Below, one piece after another: positions 1 through 8,115 of a DNA stretch of 47,549 bases. A program made the translations under genes and the position numbers. How positions within the stretch are numbered: position 1 is the first letter of the stretch; the number at the start of each line of letters is the position of its first letter. This DNA comes from Candidatus Buchananbacteria bacterium (GTDB lineage Bacteria; Patescibacteriota; Patescibacteriia; CAIXNZ01). Where the stretch lies: NCBI GenBank assembly GCA_014729025.1, contig WJKP01000031.1, positions 1 to 47,549 of the forward strand, read 5' to 3'. The notes under the pieces are model-generated. The model made no database searches, was not told the origin of the DNA, and saw only the letters and a list, made by a program, of their open reading frames with translations.

Positions 1-2152
1 CTAAAATTATTACTTCGGCTGTCTCATAATAATTAAAAGTTATATAATTCTTAAATACAGATATATCCCCTGAACTTATTATTCCATCAAAATCCAAATC
101 ACCACAATTATCAGGTGGAGCACTCCCCGTAACCATTTGTTTTAAAATTTCCAAATCCTGTCCATTAACTTGAAAATTATACACCAAATCACCCATTAAC
201 CCGACACAAAAAGGATTATGATTTAAAAAATTATTATCCAAAACATTAACCTCTATATCAGAGACTAACATACCGTTATAATTTGGATCAGTACTATTAA
301 CGGCATGACTAATTGTTCTTTGTTCCAAACCTTCCACATATTCATCATCTATAGCTGTTACGGTAATTGTTTGCGGGGTGTCCCAATTTAAAGGCGTAAA
401 TGTTACAGTATCACTTGAAGCTGTCATCTGATCACTGGCATAACTTAAATTCACAGTCACATCTGATGAAGGTGCTGAATTTAAAACCAAACTATACTGA
501 TCTGTTATGCCTCCTTCAATTATCCTGGTAATATCAGCTGATTCATAAATAGTTATCCCGGCCTGATCATTATCAGCTATTTGCACATTAACATTGGGTA
601 TTTTAAGAGCATTAAAATCAAGGTCTAAACTGGCTGCGCTATGGGTTATCAGGCTATAATGTTCGCCTTCTGCCACTGCGTCATCTACTGCTTTAATTTT
701 AATGGTTTGAGCTGAAGGCGCTACTCCGCCGGTAAAAGTAATTGTACCTCCATTAGGGATTAAAACATCAGACCCATCATACAACTCAATTTGGCTGTTA
801 GTATAATTAAAAGTAATTACCACATCATTTGTCGGTGTTGATGATAAATTTATACCATAACTATCTTCAATCCCCTGTTCACTGACAAAACTATTATTTT
901 CATTCTCAATGACATTAACTCCTTTGTTGCGTAAAAATGAAAAACTATTATTCATTGGTTTAAGCGGGCTATAACTATGAACATTTTCACCTTTATTCAA
1001 ACTGATAATATCCGCTTTGCCGTCACTGTCAAAATCAGCTGATAAAATATAATACGGGCCGGCTCCAACATTAAAACCGGTCAAAGCCCCAAAGGTTAAA
1101 TCACCGTTACCCGGTAAAACTGAAACAGTATTGGCAAAAAAATCAGTTACTGCCACATCTTGATTGCCATCATTATTATAATCCCTTGCTATTAAACCAA
1201 CTGAACGCTGGCTTAAATTATAATAATTAGTGTTCAATAAGGTAAAACTACCGGTTCCGTCATTATCTAAAAGATATAATCTTGATTGTTGTGCAAATAG
1301 ATCAATAGCCGTAACTGCCAAATCCAAATCAGCATCATTATCAAAATCAGCGGCTGTTACTGATTTAACTCTCCATATAGGCGTTGGCTGAGAAACCGGA
1401 GCATTAAAAGTACTGTCACCATTACCAAAATTAATTGATAAAGAATTACCAGTATTTGTAAGCCCACTATTAACAATAATTAAATCTAAATTAGTGTCAT
1501 TATCCAAATCAGCGCTAACAATTTGCATTGGCGATACTCCGCAATTATAATTAGTGGGCGCGCTAAAACCGCCTGTTCCATCATTTAATAATATGGAAAA
1601 ATTATCATCTAATTCATTAGTGACGGCTAAGTCATAATTGCCGTCTTTATCAAAATCTTCTGAGATAATATAACTTGGCCTTGTTCCGGCAGTATAAATT
1701 GTTGGATCCAAACTAAAAACACCACTGCCGTTATTTAATAAAATCCTAACATTATCATCAATATAATTTACTACGGCCAAGTCCAAATCAGTATCATTGT
1801 CAAAATCACCAGTTGCTACTGATAACGGTCCAATTCCCCCGCTCTGATAATGGACAGCCTCTTTAAAAGTAGCGTCTCCGTTATTTAATGAAACTGAAAC
1901 ATAAGACGCCCGGAAATTAACCACTGCCAAATCAAGATTACCATCATTATCAAAATCACCTTCAATTGCATGCCTCGGATCATCCAAAACATAATATTCA
2001 TCTGCTTCGGTAAAAGGATAAGCCCCGGTATTATTAACAAAATATGGCTGGCTTAAACTTAGACCAAAAATAAAAAAAGCCAATACAAAAATCAGCTTAA
2101 TTTTATTATTAAAAAATTTCCAAAAAAGTAATTTTCTTAATTTTTTATTCAT
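1..2152 (-). CDS. Secreted FG-GAP/Calx-beta/dockerin-like protein, C-terminus cut by window edge
   Basis: Open from an ATG at 2152 to base 1 with no stop, giving at least 717 residues. The N-terminus has basic residues and then a hydrophobic segment (about 19-32) that fits a signal peptide. Residues about 45-375 hold some seven repeats of the type DFDNDGNLDLAVVN followed by LLNNG.G.F, the calcium-binding FG-GAP/VCBS pattern that folds as a beta-propeller. Residues about 416-641 hold two Calx-beta-like domains, each ending in a V.D.D.aEG.E pattern. Residues about 650-715 look like a dockerin pair, including GDLDFDGIISSGDI. Such modules belong to calcium-dependent extracellular or surface proteins. 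The binding partner cannot be told. No neighbour on the same strand lies within the window. The domain order is seen directly, the extracellular location is inferred, and the true length is unknown. Confidence 0.85.
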   Translation of the reverse strand, partial: MNKKLRKLLFWKFFNNKIKLIFVLAFFIFGLSLSQPYFVNNTGAYPFTEADEYYVLDDPRHAIEGDFDNDGNLDLAVVNFRASYVSVSLNNGDATFKEAVHYQSGGIGPLSVATGDFDNDTDLDLAVVNYIDDNVRILLNNGSGVFSLDPTIYTAGTRPSYIISEDFDKDGNYDLAVTNELDDNFSILLNDGTGGFSAPTNYNCGVSPMQIVSADLDNDTNLDLIIVNSGLTNTGNSLSINFGNGDSTFNAPVSQPTPIWRVKSVTAADFDNDADLDLAVTAIDLFAQQSRLYLLDNDGTGSFTLLNTNYYNLSQRSVGLIARDYNNDGNQDVAVTDFFANTVSVLPGNGDLTFGALTGFNVGAGPYYILSADFDSDGKADIISLNKGENVHSYSPLKPMNNSFSFLRNKGVNVIENENNSFVSEQGIEDSYGINLSSTPTNDVVITFNYTNSQIELYDGSDVLIPNGGTITFTGGVAPSAQTIKIKAVDDAVAEGEHYSLITHSAASLDLDFNALKIPNVNVQIADNDQAGITIYESADITRIIEGGITDQYSLVLNSAPSSDVTVNLSYASDQMTASSDTVTFTPLNWDTPQTITVTAIDDEYVEGLEQRTISHAVNSTDPNYNGMLVSDIEVNVLDNNFLNHNPFCVGLMGDLVYNFQVNGQDLEILKQMVTGSAPPDNCGDLDFDGIISSGDISVFKNYITFNYYETAEVIIL

Positions 2153-2228
2153 TTATCTTGAAATATATCTTATTATTATAATTTTACAATATTTTATAAT
2201 ATTTAACAAATAAAAACTGTCGAAAGAC

Positions 2229-2257
2229 TTGCTTATTTTTATTATTTATGCTATACT
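2229..2257 (+). promoter_or_regulatory. Promoter of rpmE
   Basis: TTGCTT at 2229-2234, a 17-base spacer and TATACT at 2252-2257, a good sigma-70 match. It would give a 5' UTR of about 110 bases before rpmE. The rest of 2153-2372 is AT-rich and holds only a small CCC/GGG hairpin near 2311-2320. I see no other gene in it. Confidence 0.65.
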
Positions 2258-2372
2258 CTTTTTATAATCTTAAAAAAGAATAATACTGAAACACGATTAA
2301 TGCCTAATGCTCCCTTTGGGAATACCAAATATAAAAGCGATAAAAATCAGTGGTTCAGATAAAAAATAAACT

Positions 2373-2660
2373 ATGAAAAAAGAGATCCATCCCAAATATA
2401 ATAAAAAAGCCAAAGTAATTTGCGCTTGTGGCAATGAATTTACAGTCGGTTCAACAGTTCCGGAAATCCATGTTGAGCTTTGTTCAGAGTGTCATCCTTT
2501 TTATACTGGTAAGCAAAAACTTGTTGACACCGCCGGTCGTGTTGATCGTTTTAAAGAAAGGACTGCCAAACAAGCTGCTGCTGCCAAAGACAGAAAAGGT
2601 AAAAAAGTTAAAAAAGCTGCTCAAGCGAAAAAAAAGGCTAAAAAAGAAGACAAAAAATAA
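2373..2660 (+). CDS. rpmE: Ribosomal protein bL31
   Basis: Component of the large ribosomal subunit that bridges to the small-subunit head. The 95-residue protein starts with the bL31 signature [10 protein letters not shown] and carries four zinc-type cysteines, C17, C19, C37 and C40, with the family sequence [13 protein letters not shown]. It is therefore the zinc-binding form. After residue 65 it continues into a lysine/alanine-rich tail of about 30 residues that is longer than in most bL31 proteins and probably contacts rRNA. There is no Shine-Dalgarno sequence before the ATG. The gene has its own promoter and ends at a hairpin with a T tract, so it looks monocistronic, just upstream of prfA-prmC. 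Confidence 0.95.
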   Translation: MKKEIHPKYNKKAKVICACGNEFTVGSTVPEIHVELCSECHPFYTGKQKLVDTAGRVDRFKERTAKQAAAAKDRKGKKVKKAAQAKKKAKKEDKK

Positions 2661-2682
2661 CTTTTTACATTTTAAAATATAT

Positions 2683-2708
2683 AAAAACCCCGCTATTTTG
2701 GGGTTTTT
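2683..2708 (+). terminator. Intrinsic terminator after rpmE
   Basis: Perfect 9-bp stem AAAAACCCC/GGGGTTTTT with an 8-base loop and a T-rich 3' arm, directly downstream of rpmE. Confidence 0.85.
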
Positions 2709-2753
2709 ATAGTATAATAAATATAACTAAAGTTAATAGCTATTTATCAAAAC

Positions 2754-3791
2754 ATGAATCAAAAATATAAAAAAATAAAAGAACAATATCAAAAATTAGA
2801 AAAGCAGATTCAAGATCCCGCTATTGTTTCTGATACTCAAAAATATAAAAAAATCAGCCAAGAATTTGCTGAATATAAAGATATTCATGAAAAAATTCAA
2901 CGTTTAGAAAAAATTGATAAGGCGATTAACGAAGCCCAAGAATCATTACAAATTGATGAACTTAAAGAGTTTGCCCTGGAAGAATTAGATAAATTAGAAG
3001 CTGAAAAAGAAAAGTTGGGAAATGAAATAAAACAATTTTTAAAACCCAAAGACCCTAATAACAAAAAAGATGTTATTATGGAAATCAGGGCCGGTGCCGG
3101 CGGTGACGAATCAGCCTTATTTGCTGCTGACTTATTTCGTATGTATTCAAAATATGCTGAGAATAAAAACTGGCAAGTTAAAATGCTATCAGCTAATAAA
3201 ATAGGCATTGGTGGATTTAAAGAAGTTATTTTTGAAATAACCGGCCACAATGTTTATGCGACCATGAAATATGAAAGCGGTGTTCATCGTGTACAACGGG
3301 TACCAGAAACAGAAAAAAGCGGTCGGGTTCATACTTCAACAGCCACAGTCGCGGTTTTACCAATGGCTGAAGAAATTGAATTTAAAATAGATCCAAAAGA
3401 TTTAAGAATTGATACTTTTTGTGCTGGCGGACATGGCGGTCAAAGCGTTAACACTACTTATTCTGCTGTTAGAATTACTCATTTACCGACTAATACTGTT
3501 GTCTCCTGCCAAGATGAAAGATCACAATTACAAAACAAAGAAAAAGCCATGCAAATCCTGCGTTCGCGTTTATTAGCCTTGGAAGAAGAAAAAAAACAAC
3601 AAGAAATCGGAGCTGATCGCAAATCACAAGTTGGCATGGGCATGCGGGCTGAAAAAATCAGAACTTATAATTTTCCTCAAGATAGAATAACTGATCACCG
3701 CATTAAAAATAGCTGGAATAATATTCAAACTATTTTAGACGGTGATTTAGATCAAATCATTGATATACTCAAAGAATCAAATCTAGAATAA
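2754..3791 (+). CDS. prfA: Peptide chain release factor 1
   Basis: Class I release factor that reads UAA and UAG and triggers peptidyl-tRNA hydrolysis in the ribosome. The 345 residues show the usual order: an N-terminal coiled-coil domain (1-100), a middle domain with the codon-recognition PxT element (PET in RVPETE), and the catalytic GGQ at 228-230. The GGQ loop reads [10 protein letters not shown], whereas SGAGGQHVN is common, so the residue before GGQ is His. PxT rather than SPF separates it from RF2, which is not in this window. There is no Shine-Dalgarno sequence. Its TAA is followed directly by the ATG of prmC, whose product methylates the GGQ glutamine, so the two are probably co-transcribed. 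Confidence 0.95.
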   Translation: MNQKYKKIKEQYQKLEKQIQDPAIVSDTQKYKKISQEFAEYKDIHEKIQRLEKIDKAINEAQESLQIDELKEFALEELDKLEAEKEKLGNEIKQFLKPKDPNNKKDVIMEIRAGAGGDESALFAADLFRMYSKYAENKNWQVKMLSANKIGIGGFKEVIFEITGHNVYATMKYESGVHRVQRVPETEKSGRVHTSTATVAVLPMAEEIEFKIDPKDLRIDTFCAGGHGGQSVNTTYSAVRITHLPTNTVVSCQDERSQLQNKEKAMQILRSRLLALEEEKKQQEIGADRKSQVGMGMRAEKIRTYNFPQDRITDHRIKNSWNNIQTILDGDLDQIIDILKESNLE

Positions 3792-4649
3792 ATGACAATT
3801 AAAAAAATGATCTCAACTTATTCCCAAAAACTAAACTCTTTTAGTCCTGTTTTAGATATTGAAATTTTACTGGCCAAAACTTTAAATAAAAACAAGGAAT
3901 ATTTATACACTTATCCTGACAAAAAATTAACAGACAAACAATTGGCAAAATTTGAAAAATTATTCAAACGCCGAAGCAAGGGTGAGCCAATTGCCTATAT
4001 CCTTGGGTATCAGGAATTTTTTAATTTAAAATTTAACGTTAATCAACATGTTTTAATTCCCCGCCCTGAAACAGAAATTTTAGTTGAAGCAGTCATTAAA
4101 TATATCTCGAATCTCAAATCTTCAACCTCAATCCTAGATATTGGCGTAGGTTCAGGCGCTGTAATTATTTCCTTAGCTAAAAACATTAAAAATGCCCAGC
4201 TTTACGGCACTGATGTTTCAGCTAAAGCTTTAAACATTGCCAAACAAAACGCAAAAACTCATCAGGCAAAAATTAAATTTTACCAAGGCAATTTACTGGA
4301 ACAAATCCCACCTAAACTCAAATCTCAATACTCAAACTTAATCATAACCGCCAATCTACCTTATCTGGACAAACAAGAAAAAAACTTACTACCTTTTTCT
4401 TCAACTACCAGCCTTAAATTTGAACCTAAAATCGCCTGGGATGGCGGAACTGACGGTTTAAACTATTTTCGAAAATTTTTCACACAAATAGACGATTTAA
4501 AACTAAAACCTAAAGCGATTTTTCTGGAAATCGGTCATCAGCAAGCTACTGCAATTAAAAAGTTAATTCCTCTTTCCCTTGCTAAATACTCTTTACTGAT
4601 CAAAAAAGATTTATGTGGATTTGAGCGAGTTTTAATTATTAAGCAATAA
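3792..4649 (+). CDS. prmC: Release factor glutamine N5-methyltransferase
   Basis: SAM-dependent enzyme that methylates the glutamine of the release-factor GGQ motif. Residues 1-75 form the helical substrate-binding domain, followed by the family sequence VLIPRPETE. The Rossmann methyltransferase core has the SAM-binding motif DIGVGSGAV. The catalytic N-P-P-Y motif is NLPY here (residues 188-191); the Asn that binds the substrate glutamine and the Tyr are kept, but the first Pro is Leu. The length of 285 is normal. The start abuts the prfA stop with zero spacing, which supports translational coupling and this assignment rather than the related 50S protein methyltransferase PrmB. Confidence 0.9.
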   Translation: MTIKKMISTYSQKLNSFSPVLDIEILLAKTLNKNKEYLYTYPDKKLTDKQLAKFEKLFKRRSKGEPIAYILGYQEFFNLKFNVNQHVLIPRPETEILVEAVIKYISNLKSSTSILDIGVGSGAVIISLAKNIKNAQLYGTDVSAKALNIAKQNAKTHQAKIKFYQGNLLEQIPPKLKSQYSNLIITANLPYLDKQEKNLLPFSSTTSLKFEPKIAWDGGTDGLNYFRKFFTQIDDLKLKPKAIFLEIGHQQATAIKKLIPLSLAKYSLLIKKDLCGFERVLIIKQ

Positions 4650-4651
4650 AA

Positions 4652-4682
4652 AAATCTCCTCGTTTTATCTGCGAAGAGATTT
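4652..4682. terminator. Bidirectional terminator between prmC and the convergent minus-strand genes
   Basis: The arms AAATCTCCTCG and CGAAGAGATTT form an 11-bp stem with one mismatch and a 9-base loop, with A/T tracts on both sides. It serves prmC from the left. On the minus strand it overlaps the stop codon of the 150-residue protein gene. Confidence 0.75.
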
Positions 4683-5133
4683 AAAAATGTTCAGGTTTAA
4701 CATCATCCGCTTCAAAGGGTATCACCCTGAGATGAAGCAAAGATTTAAACTTTTTGCCAGTCTCAACCATGGCCTTGGCTTCCATATACTTAATTAAACG
4801 ATGCAAATCCATTTTTTGAACCTTTTCACTGGCTTGAGTAAATTCTACTTTTTTATACCTTTGCTCTCTTTCCCCAATATTAATATCATCGTTTAAAAGA
4901 GCATTAATTGTCAACTTAACTTTATCGCCAACCGGCATTATTTTTAAACTGACAATACTTAATTTAGAAGTCTTTAATTGCCTGGTGCAAACAAATAAAG
5001 CTTCGATAAACAAATCGCTTAAATTTATGGCAAACTCCCCTTCGACTATTGCCGGGATTTCACAAATATTGATTGCTTTATCCTCTAAAGGAACGAGATT
5101 GACAACAATATTAACATGAAATTGTTTATGCAC
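4681..5133 (-). CDS. Hypothetical protein, 150 residues
   Basis: I do not recognise this family. The protein starts at a GTG chosen because AAGGAGGTGAT lies nine bases upstream, a nearly perfect match to the 16S rRNA 3' end. It has no signal peptide or membrane segment. It alternates beta-like and helical stretches, has a basic region around residues 100-130, and an acidic C-terminal tail (FEADDVKPEHF). It lies seven bases behind the DUF2103-like gene with the Shine-Dalgarno in the gap, so the two form an operon. The stop codon lies inside the terminator stem. Function is unknown; it is probably soluble and cytoplasmic. Confidence 0.7.
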   Translation of the reverse strand: MHKQFHVNIVVNLVPLEDKAINICEIPAIVEGEFAINLSDLFIEALFVCTRQLKTSKLSIVSLKIMPVGDKVKLTINALLNDDINIGEREQRYKKVEFTQASEKVQKMDLHRLIKYMEAKAMVETGKKFKSLLHLRVIPFEADDVKPEHF

Positions 5134-5139
5134 GAATCA

Positions 5140-5469
5140 TCACCTCCTTTTTATTTTTTTCTTACTTTTTTTGCACTTACTATTCCAATTGGCCTGAATT
5201 AACTGTTTAACTTTCAAAATATTATCAGTATAAATATAAAACTCTTGAATTGTACCAGCACCACTGACCACCAGTTTTAAACCAGAACCGTTTTCCTGCA
5301 GTTTATATCTAGCAAGACTACTACCTCCCCTGCCAGCTTTATTTTTAATAAAACCAAGTGATATTTTATAAACCAAATCACTATTATTCAAAACTTTTAT
5401 TAATGTTTCAGCAGGCTCTATTACTGTAGTATGCGAACCAGTAAACTTACCTCCGGCAAAAGTTGGCAT
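5140..5469 (-). CDS. Small protein resembling DUF2103
   Basis: 109 residues. The ATG at 5469 is chosen over an in-frame GTG at 5478 because that GTG lies inside the Shine-Dalgarno (AAAGGAGGTGAGC, eight bases before the ATG). The pattern GSHTTVIEPAETLIKVL, then KISLGFI and SGAGTIQEFYIYT, recalls DUF2103 proteins of cyanobacteria and others, which have an H-S/T at the start and G-K-S/T-V-Q-E-V/F-x-V-x-T near the end. That family has no established role. The C-terminus is strongly basic (KKSKKKIKRR), which may mean nucleic-acid or ribosome contact. It is the first gene of a two-gene unit with the 150-residue protein. The family link is by eye and could be wrong. Confidence 0.6.
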   Translation of the reverse strand: MPTFAGGKFTGSHTTVIEPAETLIKVLNNSDLVYKISLGFIKNKAGRGGSSLARYKLQENGSGLKLVVSGAGTIQEFYIYTDNILKVKQLIQANWNSKCKKSKKKIKRR

Positions 5470-5533
5470 AAAGCTCACCTCCTTTAAATTTAATATTTAA
5501 AATTAGCATAAAATATTATTTTTGTCAATTTTT

Positions 5534-5565
5534 AAAAAGGATAATCTCAAAGATTATCCTTTTTT
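5534..5565 (-). terminator. Intrinsic terminator after the 82-residue protein gene
   Basis: Near-perfect inverted repeat of AAAAAGGATAATCT with a three-base loop, ending in a T tract on the minus strand. The stop codon of the gene at 5554-5802 is inside the stem. It separates that gene from the operon at 4681-5469. Confidence 0.85.
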
Positions 5566-5802
5566 GATAGTAATAAGCTCAACTTCGCAATTGTCGCCAA
5601 AACATCCTATCAAAGTTTGATAATTTACAGGCTTACCATTAAGCAATAATTGTTTTTCTTGTCTGGCAATTGCCTGCATTTCATTAAAAGAAAACAAATG
5701 CCCGACTTCTTCATCCGCATAAACAATTTTCCTATAGATTTCTTCCCCATCTTCTTTAACAATAACGTTTACCATTGGATCATCAGGCCGACAATCAGAC
5801 AC
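5554..5802 (-). CDS. Hypothetical protein, 82 residues
   Basis: A small acidic protein beginning MSDCRPDDPMVNVIVKED, which I do not recognise. The GTG start at 5802 is set by AGGAGGTG a few bases upstream. It has no membrane segment. There are two cysteines near the C-terminus (GCFGDNC) and one near the start, too few and too scattered for a clear zinc site. It ends in its own terminator. Like the two genes downstream it has a strong Shine-Dalgarno, unlike nearly all the core genes around it. Function is unknown. Confidence 0.7.
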   Translation of the reverse strand: MSDCRPDDPMVNVIVKEDGEEIYRKIVYADEEVGHLFSFNEMQAIARQEKQLLLNGKPVNYQTLIGCFGDNCEVELITIKKG

Positions 5803-5837
5803 AATACACCTCCTGATTAAATTCTCTTTTTGATTAT

Positions 5838-6869
5838 TTAATATCTTAAATAATCCTCATCAGGAATAACCTGTATCCAAGTTATTCCCCCATTAAAAAT
5901 AATTTCATTGTTATTATTATCATAATAAATTGTTCTTTTATCTTCTGCTTCTTTTACCCACCTACTTTCAATTGTTTCACCATCTCTAAATACCCAAGCT
6001 TGCCCCTCGCCAATAGTTGTAATTCTTTTACGTCCAACATTGTCCAAAATAACCATATCATTAACTTGAACTATAATATTTTTAGCTTTTATCCATTCAC
6101 CGTCAGTCATTTGCTGTATATCATTATATTGATAACGGATATAATTATTTTCTTCACGATTATATTTCCAATCTACCCGATAATAATCATTAGTATATAA
6201 AAGTGTAATATCCTTGACTTGTTCGGGCCGATCATCTAAATCTTTATCTTTTTTATACTGCCACATCTGATAATCAGCCGGCTCTTTTAAATCTTTATCA
6301 GTTAAAGCCTTCTGAATTAATTCAGAAGAAGTATAAACATTATGAGGCGCATAGCGCCATTTATTGTCACGCCAATAATATTGGTAATTGAAAAATTGAT
6401 CTAAATTAATTAAATCGTACTGGCCACTAGCTAAAAGTCTTAAAGCCTCAGGTGCTCCCCCGACATGCATATAAACCGGTTCAAATGGTTCGATCCAATC
6501 TAAATAATACGGGCGAGCCGAACGAACAGGACCTATTTTTTCTATATCTTTATCATTGGCATAAATAGCCACAAAACGAGTTATTGACGCCTCGGTAATT
6601 GCTTCTATTACCAAATCCGCCCTATCTAACCCTGAAAGAGGCCAAGCATCAGCAGCATTTTCAATCATAATTGCCACTGGATATAAATTTTCATTTTCTG
6701 CCAGCTTTATTTCTGCTCCGTTAATTTTACGTCTGAGCAAGTCTTCTGTTTTTGGACGAAAAATATTTTCCGGATCAGTCACTTCATAATTTAAAATTCT
6801 GGCCAATGAACAGCCACTAAGTAAAAAAATTATAAGAATAAAAATGCTTAAATAAATTATTTTTTTCAT
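5838..6869 (-). CDS. DUF3048 lipoprotein (YerB-like)
   Basis: Exported lipoprotein of the DUF3048 family. The start at 6869 (MKKIIYLS) is chosen because the earlier in-frame ATG at 6905 lies within the rplY terminator and would place 12 extra residues before the signal peptide. The signal peptide ends in a lipobox, LLSGCS, so the protein is probably anchored outside the membrane by a lipidated cysteine. The family core is clear: an AIMIENAADAWPLSGLDRADLV stretch, an ITRFVAIY segment and IGPVRSARPYYLDW. Bacillus YerB-type proteins share this core; their function is not established, although a cell-envelope role is likely from location. It has no Shine-Dalgarno and follows rplY on the same strand. 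Confidence 0.85.
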   Translation of the reverse strand: MKKIIYLSIFILIIFLLSGCSLARILNYEVTDPENIFRPKTEDLLRRKINGAEIKLAENENLYPVAIMIENAADAWPLSGLDRADLVIEAITEASITRFVAIYANDKDIEKIGPVRSARPYYLDWIEPFEPVYMHVGGAPEALRLLASGQYDLINLDQFFNYQYYWRDNKWRYAPHNVYTSSELIQKALTDKDLKEPADYQMWQYKKDKDLDDRPEQVKDITLLYTNDYYRVDWKYNREENNYIRYQYNDIQQMTDGEWIKAKNIIVQVNDMVILDNVGRKRITTIGEGQAWVFRDGETIESRWVKEAEDKRTIYYDNNNNEIIFNGGITWIQVIPDEDYLRY

Positions 6870-6889
6870 TTGTTTTTTTATTAAATAAA

Positions 6890-6923
6890 TACGCCCCATA
6901 ATCATTATAACTCATGGGGCATA
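6890..6923 (-). terminator. Intrinsic terminator after rplY
   Basis: Minus-strand hairpin with arms ATGCCCCAT and ATGGGGCGT around a loop of about 14 bases, followed by a T-rich stretch. It ends rplY and overlaps an upstream alternative ATG of the DUF3048 gene. Confidence 0.7.
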
Positions 6924-6938
6924 TTTTATAAAATTATA

Positions 6939-7637
6939 TTATTTTCCTGTTTGCTCGTTTGACTCGGCTTCTTTGACTTCTTCAGATTTTTCCGGTGCTT
7001 TTTCAGCTTCCTCTGCTGTCTCGGCTGCAGCTTCTTCTCCTTCAACTGGTGCTGGCTTTTCTTCTTCCTCTTCTTCTTTTGGCTGAGAAACCAAAACAAC
7101 AAGCTCATCCTCGTCAGCAGTAAACTTAATTCCTTCCGGCACATTTAAATCTTTAATATGAATGGCATCTGAATATGTTTTTAAACTTGATAAATCTACT
7201 TGAATTTTCTCAACCTTTTCTAAGTCTTTAGGCAGACATCTAATTTCTACTTCATCAAAACTTTTAACCAAAATACCGCCTAATTCTTTAACTGCTGGCG
7301 CTTCACCAGTAAATTCCAATTCAACCTCTGTTGTAATTTTCTTACCTTCTTTAATTTCATAAAAATCAATATGAATAATATCCCCGGTCAAAGGGTCTGT
7401 TTGATAATCTTGAATTAAAATTTTAACCGGAGCCTCATCATTAATTTGTAAATCAATCAAGCTACTCGAACCGGCTTGATTATAAATTTTCCAAAATTCG
7501 TTTTTATTAACCGCCAAATTTTTATTTTCAATATCCGGACCATATAAAACAGCGGGGATTAACTCTTTTTCACGTAATTGATTAACCTCTTTACCGGTTA
7601 TTTCTCTTGATTGTGCTTTAAGTAAATAAGTTGCCAT
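6939..7637 (-). CDS. rplY: Ribosomal protein bL25 (CTC family)
   Basis: Binds 5S rRNA in the large subunit. The start at MATYLLKAQSRE (7637) matches the family and drops 11 extra residues of the longer frame. Residues 1-90 are the 5S-binding L25 domain, with IPAVLYGP and the IDFYEIKEGKK segment. Residues about 95-185 are the second TL5/CTC domain, ending DEDELVVLVSQP. From residue about 188 the protein becomes a long Glu/Ala-rich acidic tail of roughly 45 residues, as in other CTC-type L25 proteins but longer. There is no Shine-Dalgarno before it. A terminator follows. Confidence 0.95.
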   Translation of the reverse strand: MATYLLKAQSREITGKEVNQLREKELIPAVLYGPDIENKNLAVNKNEFWKIYNQAGSSSLIDLQINDEAPVKILIQDYQTDPLTGDIIHIDFYEIKEGKKITTEVELEFTGEAPAVKELGGILVKSFDEVEIRCLPKDLEKVEKIQVDLSSLKTYSDAIHIKDLNVPEGIKFTADEDELVVLVSQPKEEEEEEKPAPVEGEEAAAETAEEAEKAPEKSEEVKEAESNEQTGK

Positions 7638-7706
7638 AATTTTAATCTTTATATAAAATGCAAAATCCAAAATTTCGCATATTTGTTTATTAAATTTTAA
7701 TAATTT

Positions 7707-8057
7707 CTATTTAATTAACTGTTTTACAATATTTTTTTTTGTTTTACTTGCCAAAGCTTGATGTATCTCAATAATATCATCGGCTCTTAATTTAAGCTTA
7801 TTTTTAAATTGAAAAACATCATCAAAAGTCAAATCAGTAATCAAACCAACCGAGCTTAAACCATTAGCAGTTTTTGTCAATAAAGCCAAAATAAACCCCT
7901 GACAATTATTACATTGAATATGAATCAACTGACTATCATCACGATCATCAATAATTTTAGCCTTAACCGGATTTAAATCTGATTCACAAAACGGACAATA
8001 AGCAATCATACTGACATCTTCATCTGAAAAATAAGGGTATTTATCAAAATTTTCCAT
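7707..8057 (-). CDS. Zinc-ribbon protein of unknown function, 116 residues
   Basis: Soluble protein with two cysteine pairs, C21-P-F-C24 and C49-N-N-C52, 25 residues apart, which fits one zinc ribbon. The second half is a helical region (FQFKNKLKLRADDIIEIHQAL), probably for protein contact. I do not recognise a named family; proteins of this shape recur next to cell-division or envelope genes in Patescibacteria, but that is recollection, not proof. It lies between rodA and rplY on the same strand with gaps of about 60-70 bases and may be co-transcribed with rodA. It has no Shine-Dalgarno. Confidence 0.7.
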   Translation of the reverse strand: MENFDKYPYFSDEDVSMIAYCPFCESDLNPVKAKIIDDRDDSQLIHIQCNNCQGFILALLTKTANGLSSVGLITDLTFDDVFQFKNKLKLRADDIIEIHQALASKTKKNIVKQLIK

Positions 8058-8115
8058 AATTTGTAATAATTTATAAAAGTATCTTAAATAATTTTTATAA
8101 ATTTGTCAACTTTAA

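Noticed and set aside
1-200. Cellulosome component because of the dockerin-like end
   Set aside because: A dockerin-like pair alone does not show this; no cohesin, scaffoldin or glycoside hydrolase is in the window.
2897-3250. Open frame antisense to prfA (and similar antisense frames in gyrB, nusG, rplK, rplA, dnaE)
   Set aside because: They lie opposite strongly conserved genes, lack ribosome sites and have no recognisable protein features.
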